Below are positions 1 to 8,966 of a stretch of DNA of 11,374 bases, piece by piece. The translations under genes and the position numbers were made by a program. The notes under the pieces were generated by a model. That model was not told the origin of the DNA. It saw nothing but the letters and a program-made list of their open reading frames with translations, and searched no databases. Numbering within the stretch: the first letter of the stretch is position 1; each line of letters opens with the position of its first letter. The DNA is from an uncultured Eubacteriales bacterium (GTDB lineage: Bacteria; Bacillota; Clostridia; Christensenellales; Christensenellaceae): NCBI GenBank assembly GCA_905193725.1, contig CAJJPW010000048.1, forward strand, positions 1 through 11,374, written 5' to 3'.

Positions 1-47
1 CATACTTTGCAATCCTCGCTGTATCAGCCTACTTTCGTGCTTCCACA
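1..47 (-). other. Region downstream of gatB; possible start of a next gene at the window edge
   Basis: These 47 bases follow the gatB stop codon and contain no hairpin terminator that I can see. On the minus strand the last three bases (3 to 1) read ATG, and a GAGG element lies about ten bases before it. A further co-directional gene could therefore begin exactly at the window edge and be read in the same transcript. This rests only on a start codon and a modest ribosome binding site. No coding sequence is visible, so the identity is unknown. Confidence 0.2.
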
Positions 48-1481
48 CTACAGCTTATCTACTTCTTCTCTCACTAGCTGGTTCACCAATTGTGGATTTG
101 CCTTGCCCTTGGTGGCCTTCATCACCTTGCCCACATAGGCAGTGAGGGCTTTGGGGTTCCCTCCTTTGAAGTCGTTTGCGGGCTTTGGATTTTCTGCAAT
201 CACCTCAGCTACAATCTGGCGAATGGCGCTGTCATCGTTGATCTGTTTGAGGCCCTTTTCCTCCACGATCTCCGCGGCAGTTTTTCCCGTTTTAAAGGCC
301 TCCTCAAACACCTGTTTGCCCACGGTGGTGCTCACCACTTTGTCGTCTATGAGCTTTAACACCTCTACCAACCGTTCTGGAGCGATAGGTAGGTCTTTGG
401 GCTCTAAATCCATTTCCTTGAGCAGCCTCAATACATCGCTCATGATGAAGTTGCTCACAGCTTTGGGAGCAGCACCTAAGGCCGTACACCCTTCAAAAAA
501 GTCCGCCAGGTATTTTGAACTGGTCAAAATGCCCGCGTCATAGGCTGGGAGATCATACTCTTCGATAAAACGCACTTTGCGCTGTTTGGGCATTTCCGGC
601 ATCTCGTCCTTCCACGCCTGAATCTGCTGTTTGGTTACGACAATAGGAACTAAGTCCGGATCTGGGAAGTACCGGTAGTCATGAGCTTCCTCCTTATCTC
701 TCATGGGGAAGGTCTTGCCCTTTCCGTCATCCCATCTTCTGGTCTCCTGGATGATCTCCTCCCCATCTTCCACGCACTCCATATGGCGGCGGGATTCATA
801 TTCAATAGCCCGGATAGCCGCTGAAATGCTGTTGATGTTCTTGAGCTCTGTTCTGGTTCCGTAAGTGGTAGCGCCCTTTTCCCGCACTGAGATGTTGATG
901 TCGCACCGCATAGAACCCTCTTGCATCTTGCAGTCTGAAATGCCCACATACTCGATGTTGGCCTTCAACGTCTCCAAAAATTCCTTGACTTCCTGTGCAC
1001 TGCGAAGGTCTGGCTCGGTTACGATCTCAATCAGCGGTACACCACACCGGTTGAGATCCACACCGCTGTCGCCACCGAAACCATCGTGCACCAGCTTGCC
1101 AGCGTCTTCCTCGATGTGGATTCTGGTGATACCTACCCGGCGCACATAATCCTCCATGGGCACATCCACATATCCCTGTTTGCATAGTGGGTAGTCAAAT
1201 TGAGAGATCTGGTATGCCTTGGGAAGGTCTGGATAGAAATATCCCTTTCTGTCCATCTTAGAAAATTCGGGGATCTCACAGTTAAGCGCGTGCCCCGCCT
1301 TAATGCCGAACTCCACCACTTTTTTGTTGAGTACAGGCAGTGCCCCCGGCAATGCCAGACACACTGGGCAGCAGTTGGTGTTGGGTGCTGCGCCAAACTC
1401 GTTTTTACAGCTACAGAATATCTTTGTCTTGGTAGCCAGCTCTATATGCACTTCTAATCCGATTACAACTTCAAACTCCAT
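48..1481 (-). CDS. gatB: Aspartyl/glutamyl-tRNA(Asn/Gln) amidotransferase subunit B
   Basis: GatB is the tRNA-binding and kinase subunit of the cytoplasmic GatCAB complex. It phosphorylates the misacylated Glu-tRNA(Gln) or Asp-tRNA(Asn) side chain, which is then amidated with ammonia from GatA. The 477-residue product has the usual family length. Visible hallmarks are GLEVH near the N terminus (Glu10, His12), four zinc-type cysteines (Cys23, Cys25, Cys38, Cys41), the HIEEDAGK motif with Glu125, the EIVTEPD motif near residue 152, AHDYRYFPDPDL at 267-278, and a C-terminal YqeY-like tail domain from about residue 410. An in-frame ATG exists at 1487, but the SD element TAAAGGAGAG (1497-1488) sits only 2 nt before it. 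The ATG at 1481 has an 8-nt spacing and yields the canonical MEFEVVIGLEVH start. The SD overlaps the gatA stop codon, which implies translational coupling. Identification is very secure. Confidence 0.97.
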   Translation of the reverse strand: MEFEVVIGLEVHIELATKTKIFCSCKNEFGAAPNTNCCPVCLALPGALPVLNKKVVEFGIKAGHALNCEIPEFSKMDRKGYFYPDLPKAYQISQFDYPLCKQGYVDVPMEDYVRRVGITRIHIEEDAGKLVHDGFGGDSGVDLNRCGVPLIEIVTEPDLRSAQEVKEFLETLKANIEYVGISDCKMQEGSMRCDINISVREKGATTYGTRTELKNINSISAAIRAIEYESRRHMECVEDGEEIIQETRRWDDGKGKTFPMRDKEEAHDYRYFPDPDLVPIVVTKQQIQAWKDEMPEMPKQRKVRFIEEYDLPAYDAGILTSSKYLADFFEGCTALGAAPKAVSNFIMSDVLRLLKEMDLEPKDLPIAPERLVEVLKLIDDKVVSTTVGKQVFEEAFKTGKTAAEIVEEKGLKQINDDSAIRQIVAEVIAENPKPANDFKGGNPKALTAYVGKVMKATKGKANPQLVNQLVREEVDKL

Positions 1482-1487
1482 GTCCAT

Positions 1488-1497
1488 CTCTCCTTTA
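1488..1497 (-). promoter_or_regulatory. gatB ribosome binding site overlapping the gatA stop codon
   Basis: On the minus strand the sequence TAAAGGAGAG contains the gatA TAA stop followed directly by the gatB Shine-Dalgarno element. The spacing favours the ATG at 1481 over the ATG at 1487. This arrangement lets ribosomes ending gatA reinitiate on gatB, which would help keep the two subunits stoichiometric. Confidence 0.8.
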
Positions 1498-2949
1498 CAG
1501 TGAGGGTTTGCAGGCAAAACCCAGTGCCTGTTCCAGCTGATACGCCGCATTTAGAACGGTACACTCGGAAAACGCCTTGCCGATCACCTGCACGCCGATG
1601 GGCAGGCCCTCTGACGAAAGGCCGCCGGGCAGAGAAATCGCGCAAAGCCCTGCAATGTTCACCGGCACTGTAAAAATATCCGTGGCGTACATGTCCAGCG
1701 GACTGGTCTTTTCCCCAATGGCAAATGCCGGCGAGGCCGTGACAGGCGAAAAGAGAATGTCGTAGGTCTCAAACAGCTTTTCGAAATCCCGCTTGATCAG
1801 GGTACGCACTTTGAGGGCCTTCAGATAATAGGCGTCGTAGTATCCAGAGCTGAGTACATAGTTGCCCAGAGCAATTCTCCGTTTGGCCTCGGCTCCAAAT
1901 CCCTCGCTGCGGGTCTTTTTAAACAAGTCCTTGATGCCGTTTACATTCTCCGCACGATAGCCGTAGCGAATGCCGTCGTAGCGAGACAGGTTGGAGGCTA
2001 CCTCAGCGGAGGAAATGATGTAATAGGCGGAAAGGGAGTAGTCAAAGGTGGGAAGGGTTGTCTCCTCCACCACTGCTCCCAGCTGAGCGAGAGTATCCAG
2101 CGCATTTTGGAACACTTTTTTGGTGTCATCGCACATGCCCGCTTCAAAATACTCCTTGGGGACGCCCACTTTCATGCCCTTAATATCCTTTTGCAAATCC
2201 CTTTGATAATCTGGGTATTCCATCACTGCGGAAGTGGAATCTCTATGATCCCTTCCGGAAATCACGTTCATGATCAACGCCGCATCTTCTACCGATTTGG
2301 TAATCGGCCCAATTTGGTCTAGGGAGGATGCAAAGGCAAATAATCCATAGCGGGATACGCTGCCATAGGTGGGTTTTAATCCTACCACGCCGCAATATGC
2401 TGCTGGTTGCCGGATGGATCCACCTGTGTCTGAACCCAGGGAAAACATCGCTTCATCCGCTGCCACCACAGCTGCACTGCCGCCAGAAGATCCGCCGGAT
2501 ACTCGAGTAAGATCCCAGGGGTTTTTGGTAACTCCCATGTAGGAGTTCTCTGTGGAAGAGCCCATGGCGAATTCGTCCAGATTGGTTTTTCCCAAAAGTA
2601 CATAGTCCTCCCCATTGAGTTTTTGGATAACCGTAGCGTTATAGGGAGGAATGTATCCCTTGAGCATGAGAGAGCTTGCCGTGGACTCCACACCTTTGGT
2701 GCTGATGCCGTCTTTAATGGCACCGGGAATGCCGGCCAGTTTTCCCATCTTCTCCCCCTTGGCTCTCTTTTCATCCACTGCTTTAGCGGCGTCTAAGGCT
2801 GCCTCGTGGAGCAGCGTGGTGTATCCGTTGATATCCCCTTCCACCTGGTCTGCCCTTTCCAGACAGGCCTTTGTCAGCTCATAGCTGCTGATCTCCCCGC
2901 TCTCCAGTTTTTGCACCGCTTGAGTTACTGTCAATTCATTGAGCTTCAT
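1495..2949 (-). CDS. gatA: Aspartyl/glutamyl-tRNA(Asn/Gln) amidotransferase subunit A (amidase)
   Basis: GatA is the glutaminase subunit of GatCAB. It hydrolyses glutamine and channels the ammonia to GatB. The 484-residue product is a full-length amidase-signature protein. The Ser-cisSer-Lys triad is intact at Lys79 (AIKDG), Ser154 (SGGSSGGS) and Ser178 (GSDTGGSIRQPA). This is the same numbering I recall for the Staphylococcus aureus enzyme. The glutamine-binding Arg358 and an Asp near residue 424 are also present. Two mild departures from consensus are visible: the residue after KD is Gly81 where most GatA have Asn, and VSGGSSGG replaces the usual VPGGSSGG. The start ATG follows a strong AGGAGGG element by 7 nt. 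The gene sits 14 nt after gatC and touches gatB, so the three form one operon. Confidence 0.97.
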   Translation of the reverse strand: MKLNELTVTQAVQKLESGEISSYELTKACLERADQVEGDINGYTTLLHEAALDAAKAVDEKRAKGEKMGKLAGIPGAIKDGISTKGVESTASSLMLKGYIPPYNATVIQKLNGEDYVLLGKTNLDEFAMGSSTENSYMGVTKNPWDLTRVSGGSSGGSAAVVAADEAMFSLGSDTGGSIRQPAAYCGVVGLKPTYGSVSRYGLFAFASSLDQIGPITKSVEDAALIMNVISGRDHRDSTSAVMEYPDYQRDLQKDIKGMKVGVPKEYFEAGMCDDTKKVFQNALDTLAQLGAVVEETTLPTFDYSLSAYYIISSAEVASNLSRYDGIRYGYRAENVNGIKDLFKKTRSEGFGAEAKRRIALGNYVLSSGYYDAYYLKALKVRTLIKRDFEKLFETYDILFSPVTASPAFAIGEKTSPLDMYATDIFTVPVNIAGLCAISLPGGLSSEGLPIGVQVIGKAFSECTVLNAAYQLEQALGFACKPSL

Positions 2950-2963
2950 ATGTTATCCCTCCT

Positions 2964-3251
2964 CTATTCCACAACTTTGGGAACGATAAAGCAGCCCTCA
3001 TCCTTTTGGGGGGCATTTGCCATCAGCGTATCCCTGTCCATATTTTCCTGAGGGATATCCTCTCTTAAAATGTTCTGTTGATTGAGAATATATGTTGTAG
3101 GTTCCACCCCTTCTGTGTCCAGCTCATTGAGCTTTTCCACATGGGCGATGATATTGCTCAGATCTTGTTGTAGCTGCAATTTTTCCTCTTCTGAAAAGTG
3201 AATCATCGATAAGGACGCCACTTTTTCCACATCTTGCATTGTAATTTTCAT
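2964..3251 (-). CDS. gatC: Aspartyl/glutamyl-tRNA(Asn/Gln) amidotransferase subunit C
   Basis: GatC is the small subunit that wraps around the GatA-GatB interface and stabilises the amidotransferase. The 95-residue product has the family layout: an N-terminal helical part (VEKVASLSMIHFSEEE), the VEKLNELDTEGVEPT core at about residues 38-52, the LRED motif, and the C-terminal NAPQKDEGCFIVPKVVE segment. The length is normal. The ATG at 3251 is preceded by AGGTGAG (3267-3261) with 9 nt spacing. It is the first gene of the gatCAB operon and has a separate promoter and a leader of about 130 nt upstream. Confidence 0.96.
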   Translation of the reverse strand: MKITMQDVEKVASLSMIHFSEEEKLQLQQDLSNIIAHVEKLNELDTEGVEPTTYILNQQNILREDIPQENMDRDTLMANAPQKDEGCFIVPKVVE

Positions 3252-3330
3252 TCCGGTTCACTCACCTTGCCTCATATATTTTCTCATCCGTTAAAACAGT
3301 ATGTGTCAGCTCGCATATTCATAAGCCGCT

Positions 3331-3368
3331 TTCTGTCCTTCGTCTTTTTTATGCCACGAAAGACAAAA
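3331..3368 (-). promoter_or_regulatory. Long hairpin in the gatCAB 5' leader
   Basis: In the minus-strand transcript the segments 3368-3356 and 3343-3331 can form a 13-bp stem with a 12-nt loop. Eleven pairs are Watson-Crick and two are G-U. Those two positions would be A-C mismatches in a plus-strand transcript, so the fold is favoured in the gatCAB mRNA. No run of U follows the stem, so it does not look like a terminator. It begins roughly 16 nt from the predicted transcript start. It could stabilise the 5' end, bind a protein, or be part of a larger regulatory fold. I did not find the conserved T-box antiterminator sequence in this leader. Its function is unknown. Confidence 0.5.
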
Positions 3369-3390
3369 TCCACCCCAGTTTAACTATATT

Positions 3391-3419
3391 ATTATACCGC
3401 AATTGGCACTTAAAGAAAA
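3391..3419 (-). promoter_or_regulatory. Predicted vegetative promoter of gatCAB
   Basis: A perfect TATAAT -10 hexamer lies at 3396-3391. At 17-bp spacing the -35 position reads TTTTCT (3419-3414), a weak 3-of-6 match. The start site would be near 3384, giving a leader of about 130 nt before gatC. The -35 region coincides with the U-tract of the ligA terminator, so terminator and promoter share bases. The call is supported by the perfect -10 and by its position between a terminator and an operon start. Confidence 0.6.
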
Positions 3420-3435
3420 GGGGGAAATTGCCAAT
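3402..3435. repeat. Inverted repeat ATTGGCA / TGCCAAT across terminator and promoter
   Basis: Plus-strand ATTGGCA at 3402-3408 and TGCCAAT at 3429-3435 are perfect 7-bp inverted copies separated by 20 bp. One copy lies in the spacer between the -35 and -10 of the gatC promoter. The other forms the loop side of the ligA terminator. They could be operator half-sites, or could pair in RNA as an alternative to the terminator stem. A chance match is possible for a 7-mer. Confidence 0.35.
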
Positions 3436-3440
3436 CCCCC
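3412..3440 (-). terminator. Rho-independent terminator after ligA
   Basis: On the minus strand, 29 nt beyond the ligA stop, GGGGGA pairs with TCCCCC around a short AT-rich loop, and the tract TTTTCTTT follows immediately. This is a standard intrinsic terminator and separates the pcrA-ligA transcript from gatCAB. Confidence 0.85.
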
Positions 3441-3468
3441 TCCTTGATCTAGTCATTTGCCTGCTGAT

Positions 3469-5460
<1,992 letters not shown>

Positions 5461-5471
5461 TCACACCTTTT

Positions 5472-7682
5472 CTATTTATTCGTGAGTTTGAGCGGAGCAA
5501 ATGCCAAAAACATCTTCTTTTTCCCCGCTGCGAAGTCGATCAGCGCTACTGCTTCTTCCCCGCTGCCCATGACCTCCAAAATCGTCCCATCACCAAATTT
5601 AGGGTGGTTCACGATATTGCCTGGCTGGAATGCGCTGGCCTTCTCCGTTGCCTTGCTCTCAAACTTGGGCATTGCCGCACCAAAGCCGCGGAACACCTCT
5701 TTTTTAACAGCGGGTTTTTCCACTGCCGGCCTTTCGGCATGTTTGGGGGTTTTATCGATGACCTCCAACATGTTTTCCGGTATTTCCTCGATAAAACGAG
5801 AGGGCATATTCTGGTTGCGAGAGCTAAAATAGCTGCGAGATAGCGCTCTGCTCATCACCAGCGTCTTCTTTGCCCGCGTCATACCCACATACATGAGCCG
5901 CCGCTCTTCCTCTACATTGTCCTCTTCTACGCTTCTCCTGCTAGGAAATATTGTTTCCTCTAGTCCAGTTAAAAATACTTGTGGGAACTCCAGCCCCTTT
6001 GCACTGTGCAGCGTCATGAGGGTTACCGAGTCCTGCTCGTCCATGCTGTCCACATCGGTAATCAGCGCCAAATCCTCTAAGAATCCCTCTAAGGTAATCT
6101 GCTCTCCTGCCTCTTGTGCCTTATTTTCAAATTCAATGGCCGCCTGCACCAGTTCTTCCACGTTTTCTATGCGCATCTGGGCCTCATCAGTTTGTTCTGC
6201 CATCAAAGCCATGTGATACCCTGTCTCGTGGAACACTTCCCCAATGAGCTCGCTCACGGGAATCTCGTCCTTGCGTTGGGTCAGCTCCTCTATCATTTCT
6301 GCAAAAGACGCCAACTTTGTGGCAATGGCGCCCTGGAGCAAGTCCTTTGCGTTCATGGCGATTTCCAGCAAACTCATTTCGTACTCCATCGCCATCTTAC
6401 GAATCCTAGTAAGGCTAGTATCTCCGATGCCCCGTTTTGGCGTATTGGCAATCCGCAAAAATGCCGTGTCGGCATTGGGGTTGGCCAGCAGCGTCAAATA
6501 GGCGATCATGTCTTTGATCTCCTTGCGCTCGTAAAAGCTCATGCCCCCGTAAATTCGGTAAGGCACGCCGTAGATGCGGAGTTTTTCCTCCAACAGACGG
6601 GCTTGGGTGTGCATCCGATAGAGAATGGCAAAATCCCCATAATGGCTGTCCCCTCGGCGCACCTGCTCGTTGATCTCTCTTGCGATGCACTCTGCCTCGT
6701 CATATTCGGTATTAGTGATCAGCAGCTTGGGCTTTTCCGTGGACTTTATGGTAGACCATAGAGATTTTGGCTTGCGCTGCCCGTTGTTTTTAATCACCTC
6801 ATTGGCGGCGTTTAGGATGTTCATCTGAGAGCGGTAGTTTTGCTCCAACTTGATCACCTTGGCATCTGGGAAGTCCTTTTCAAAGCCCAGGATGTTTTGG
6901 ATGTTAGCGCCCCGCCATCCATAGATGCTCTGGTCGTCATCTCCCACCACAAACAGGTTGCGATAGACACCGCTGAGCATTTTCACCAGCTCATATTGCA
7001 CCTGGTTGGTATCCTGATATTCATCCACCAATACATAGCGGAATTTTCTGGCATAGTGATCTCGCACCGGCTCAAATTGTCGAAATAGCATCACTGTATT
7101 GAGCAGCAGATCGTCAAAATCCATGGCGTTTTCCCGTTTTAGCCTGGTCCCATAGGTTTTATAGATGCTAAGCAGGGTACTGCCCAGCACAGGGTATTTT
7201 TTCTCCAGATAATTGCCCAACTGTTCTAGCGCAAGGCCGCTGTTTTTGATGTCGCTGATGGCAGCTCTGGCCAGTTTGGGATTGACAAAATTCGTGTCAA
7301 TCTCTAGGTCCGACATGATTTTTTTGACCACACTTAGGCTGTCTTGGCTGTCATAGATGGAAAAGCCGCTCTCATACCCCAGCTTTCCCGCTTCTCTCCT
7401 TAAAATGCGCACGCACATGGAGTGGAAGGTGCTGATCCACATATCCCGCACATCCATTTTCAGCAGGCTGCTAATCCGCTCTTTCATCTCATTGGCTGCC
7501 TTGTTGGTAAAGGTAATTGCCAAAATTTCATAGGGAGAAGCGCCAATTTCCTCTATGAGATACGCCACTCGATTGGTGAGCACACTGGTCTTTCCAGAGC
7601 CCGCTCCCGCCAAAACCAAAAGCGGCCCATCCACTGTAGTTACGGCCTTTTTTTGCATGTCGTTTAAAAATGATAAATCCAT
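5472..7682 (-). CDS. pcrA: ATP-dependent DNA helicase PcrA (UvrD/Rep superfamily 1A)
   Basis: PcrA is a 3'-5' DNA helicase and translocase used in repair, plasmid replication, and clearing of RecA filaments and stalled RNA polymerase. The 736-residue product shows all SF1 motifs in order: Walker A GAGSGKT at 26-32, ITFTNKAA near 56, DEYQDT at 220-225, GDDDQSIYGWRGA at 247-259, QNYRS at 281-285, TLHSAKGLEF at 557-566, and YVGMTRAK at 598-605. A variable linker then leads to the C-terminal Tudor-like domain (VNHPKFGDGTI near 691) that in PcrA contacts RNA polymerase. An in-frame ATG at 7724 lies inside a terminator hairpin and has no ribosome binding site. The ATG at 7682 follows GAGGAG, though at only 3 nt spacing, and gives the conserved MDLSFLND start. 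It is followed at 17 nt by ligA, a classic Firmicutes pairing. Confidence 0.96.
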   Translation of the reverse strand: MDLSFLNDMQKKAVTTVDGPLLVLAGAGSGKTSVLTNRVAYLIEEIGASPYEILAITFTNKAANEMKERISSLLKMDVRDMWISTFHSMCVRILRREAGKLGYESGFSIYDSQDSLSVVKKIMSDLEIDTNFVNPKLARAAISDIKNSGLALEQLGNYLEKKYPVLGSTLLSIYKTYGTRLKRENAMDFDDLLLNTVMLFRQFEPVRDHYARKFRYVLVDEYQDTNQVQYELVKMLSGVYRNLFVVGDDDQSIYGWRGANIQNILGFEKDFPDAKVIKLEQNYRSQMNILNAANEVIKNNGQRKPKSLWSTIKSTEKPKLLITNTEYDEAECIAREINEQVRRGDSHYGDFAILYRMHTQARLLEEKLRIYGVPYRIYGGMSFYERKEIKDMIAYLTLLANPNADTAFLRIANTPKRGIGDTSLTRIRKMAMEYEMSLLEIAMNAKDLLQGAIATKLASFAEMIEELTQRKDEIPVSELIGEVFHETGYHMALMAEQTDEAQMRIENVEELVQAAIEFENKAQEAGEQITLEGFLEDLALITDVDSMDEQDSVTLMTLHSAKGLEFPQVFLTGLEETIFPSRRSVEEDNVEEERRLMYVGMTRAKKTLVMSRALSRSYFSSRNQNMPSRFIEEIPENMLEVIDKTPKHAERPAVEKPAVKKEVFRGFGAAMPKFESKATEKASAFQPGNIVNHPKFGDGTILEVMGSGEEAVALIDFAAGKKKMFLAFAPLKLTNK

Positions 7683-7709
7683 AGTCTCCTCTTTTCCTCG
7701 TTGATGGCC

Positions 7710-7739
7710 AAAAATAGGCGGCATTCACTTGTATGCCGC
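7710..7739 (-). terminator. Intrinsic terminator-like hairpin between yerC and pcrA
   Basis: On the minus strand, seven nucleotides after the yerC stop codon, GCGGCAT and ATGCCGC form a perfect 7-bp stem with an 8-nt loop (7725-7732). CTATTTTT follows. On the plus strand the stem is followed by TTGTTTTT, so the element could work in both directions. Only 27 nt separate its end from the pcrA start, and I see no good promoter in that gap. It may therefore reduce rather than abolish read-through into pcrA-ligA. Confidence 0.7.
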
Positions 7740-7745
7740 TTGTTT

Positions 7746-8048
7746 TTACTCTTCCTGTTTCGAGGCGTTGTACCGTTCTATCACCATGTTATAGCCCCCC
7801 GGACCGTAATTCAGGCATCGGTTCACCCTGCTAATGGTAGCGGTGCTGGCTCCTGTCTTTTCTGCAATGTCATGGCACGTCTGTTTCTCACTCAGCATAA
7901 ACGCCACCTTTAACCTCTGAGTAATTGCCGCAAGCTCTGAGATGGTACAGATATCTTCAAAGAATTTATCACATTCTTTTGTGGTTTTCAGTGATAACAC
8001 AGCCTCATACAGCCGCTCCAAATCCTTTTTTTTGATTTTAGGATCCAT
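7746..8048 (-). CDS. yerC: YerC/YecD-family TrpR-like transcriptional regulator
   Basis: This 100-residue protein belongs to the small TrpR-related family typified by B. subtilis YerC, which lies close to pcrA there too. The fold is all-helical, with a C-terminal helix-turn-helix. The signature TGASTATISRVNRCLNYG spans about residues 65-82, and SELAAITQRLKVAFML at 37-52 corresponds to the dimer core. Comparative genomics has linked YerC-type proteins (also called HisR) to control of histidine metabolism in Gram-positive bacteria, but nothing in this window tests that. The ATG at 8048 is preceded by AAAGGAG at 9 nt spacing. It follows the FAH-family gene by 66 nt without a terminator, so the two may be cotranscribed. 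The family assignment is firm and the regulated genes are unknown. Confidence 0.9.
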   Translation of the reverse strand: MDPKIKKKDLERLYEAVLSLKTTKECDKFFEDICTISELAAITQRLKVAFMLSEKQTCHDIAEKTGASTATISRVNRCLNYGPGGYNMVIERYNASKQEE

Positions 8049-8114
8049 GCTTTCACACTCCTTTTTCTGTGTCCATATTTTGCACGCCTATTCTGTCGTT
8101 TTTAATTTCACAAA

Positions 8115-8867
8115 TTATTTCACATGGTTTACTAAGCTCCCAATGCCCTCAATGGCGATTTCAATGGTGTCGCCAGGGTTCATAGGCCCAATGCCGCTGG
8201 GCGTACCTGTAGCAATCACATCTCCCGGCAGAAGGGTCATCACCTGGCTGATAAACGCCACCAGCTGGTACACCGAAAAGATCATGTCGCTGGTATTGCC
8301 ATGTTGCACCGTCTTTCCATTGAGTACTGCCCGCACATCCAACCCTTGTGGCGAAAGCTCCGTCTCAATATACGGACCTATGGGACAGAAAGTGTCAAAT
8401 CCCTTGGCCCTTGTCCACTGGGTCTCTGTATTTTGAATATCTCTGGCGGTTACGTCGTTTAAGCAGGTATATCCTAAAATAGCTTCGGGCACCTGCTCTG
8501 CTGAGAGATTTTTCGCCTTTTTCCCCATTACTACAGCCAGCTCCGCCTCATAATCCACTCGCCCACTGGCTTCTGGGTAGACAATCTCGTCCATCGGTCC
8601 TATCACTGCACTAGGTGGTTTCAAAAAAATCTGGGGCTGGGATAGCGTCTCAAAGTTCAGCTCTTTTGCGTGTTCTTGGTAGTTGAGCCCTACGCATACG
8701 ATTTTGCTGGGCGTGCACGGCGCTAACAGCTTCACTTTCTGGGTGGAATACGACTGAGAGGCCACCTCTTTGCAGCAGATATCGCTATACACAAAGGGAT
8801 AAAATCTCTCGTTTTCCAAGTAACCAGTGTGTTTCCTTCCGTCCATCCATACTCTTGCTATTTTCAT
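8115..8867 (-). CDS. Fumarylacetoacetate hydrolase (FAH) family protein
   Basis: The 250-residue product is a single-domain FAH-superfamily enzyme, a metal-dependent family that cleaves or isomerises beta-diketo acids such as acylpyruvates, oxaloacetate and catechol-pathway intermediates. Family marks are VGLNYQEHAKEL (about 59-70, with His66), FLKPPSAVIGP, the metal ligands Glu107 and Glu109 in RVDYEAELAVV and Asp138 in CLNDVTARD, KGFDTFCPIGP at 155-165, and GDVIATGTPSGIG at 215-227. A short N-terminal segment (1-50) precedes the catalytic fold, as in many bacterial members. The ATG at 8867 follows GAGGGTG. An in-frame ATG at 8891 has no ribosome binding site. The substrate cannot be read from sequence. 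Oxaloacetate tautomerase, acylpyruvase and hydroxyheptadienedioate isomerase-type activities are all possible. It leads the yerC-pcrA-ligA group, and no neighbouring catabolic gene points to a pathway. Confidence 0.9.
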   Translation of the reverse strand: MKIARVWMDGRKHTGYLENERFYPFVYSDICCKEVASQSYSTQKVKLLAPCTPSKIVCVGLNYQEHAKELNFETLSQPQIFLKPPSAVIGPMDEIVYPEASGRVDYEAELAVVMGKKAKNLSAEQVPEAILGYTCLNDVTARDIQNTETQWTRAKGFDTFCPIGPYIETELSPQGLDVRAVLNGKTVQHGNTSDMIFSVYQLVAFISQVMTLLPGDVIATGTPSGIGPMNPGDTIEIAIEGIGSLVNHVK

Positions 8868-8905
8868 AAAACACCCTCTAGATTTTCTCATGCTTAGTAG
8901 GCTGG

Positions 8906-8911
8906 ATCATA
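8906..8911 (-). promoter_or_regulatory. Weak -10 candidate upstream of the FAH-family gene
   Basis: The 159-nt gap before this gene starts just after a terminator, so a promoter is expected here. The best -10 I can find is TATGAT at 8911-8906, about 39 nt before the start codon, with an A-rich stretch upstream but no convincing -35. The same bases sit in an imperfect inverted repeat (8897-8923) built from GTA, GGC and GGAT arms. The assignment is tentative. Confidence 0.25.
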
Positions 8912-8966
8912 ATCCGCCACTACAATATTTTTTTTGCCAGAATCGACGTTTTTTCCGATTCACTGC

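Noticed and set aside
1482..1550. Upstream in-frame starts for gatB (1487, 1550)
   Set aside because: The 1550 start lies inside gatA and adds residues not found in GatB. The 1487 ATG is too close to the Shine-Dalgarno element. The start at 1481 fits both spacing and family alignment.
3284..3322. Twelve-residue reading frame in the gatCAB leader, a possible leader peptide
   Set aside because: It has a start and stop codon but no Shine-Dalgarno element. Its residues show no run of Gln, Asn or other regulatory codons, and frames of this size are expected by chance.
3252..3390. T-box riboswitch in front of gatC
   Set aside because: Clostridial tRNA-related operons often carry one, but the conserved TGGNACCGCG-type antiterminator sequence and a following terminator are absent from this leader.
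6114..6761. Plus-strand open frame of 215 codons
   Set aside because: It is fully antisense to the conserved PcrA helicase core. It is the usual shadow of a long biased reading frame and has no supporting ribosome binding site or domain.
7683..7724. N-terminal extension of PcrA starting at 7724
   Set aside because: That ATG is part of the terminator stem and has no ribosome binding site. The extra 14 residues are not part of the conserved PcrA start.
8897..8923. Imperfect hairpin in the leader of the FAH-family gene
   Set aside because: It needs two bulges to give ten pairs and overlaps the only -10 candidate. This is too weak to call a regulatory structure.
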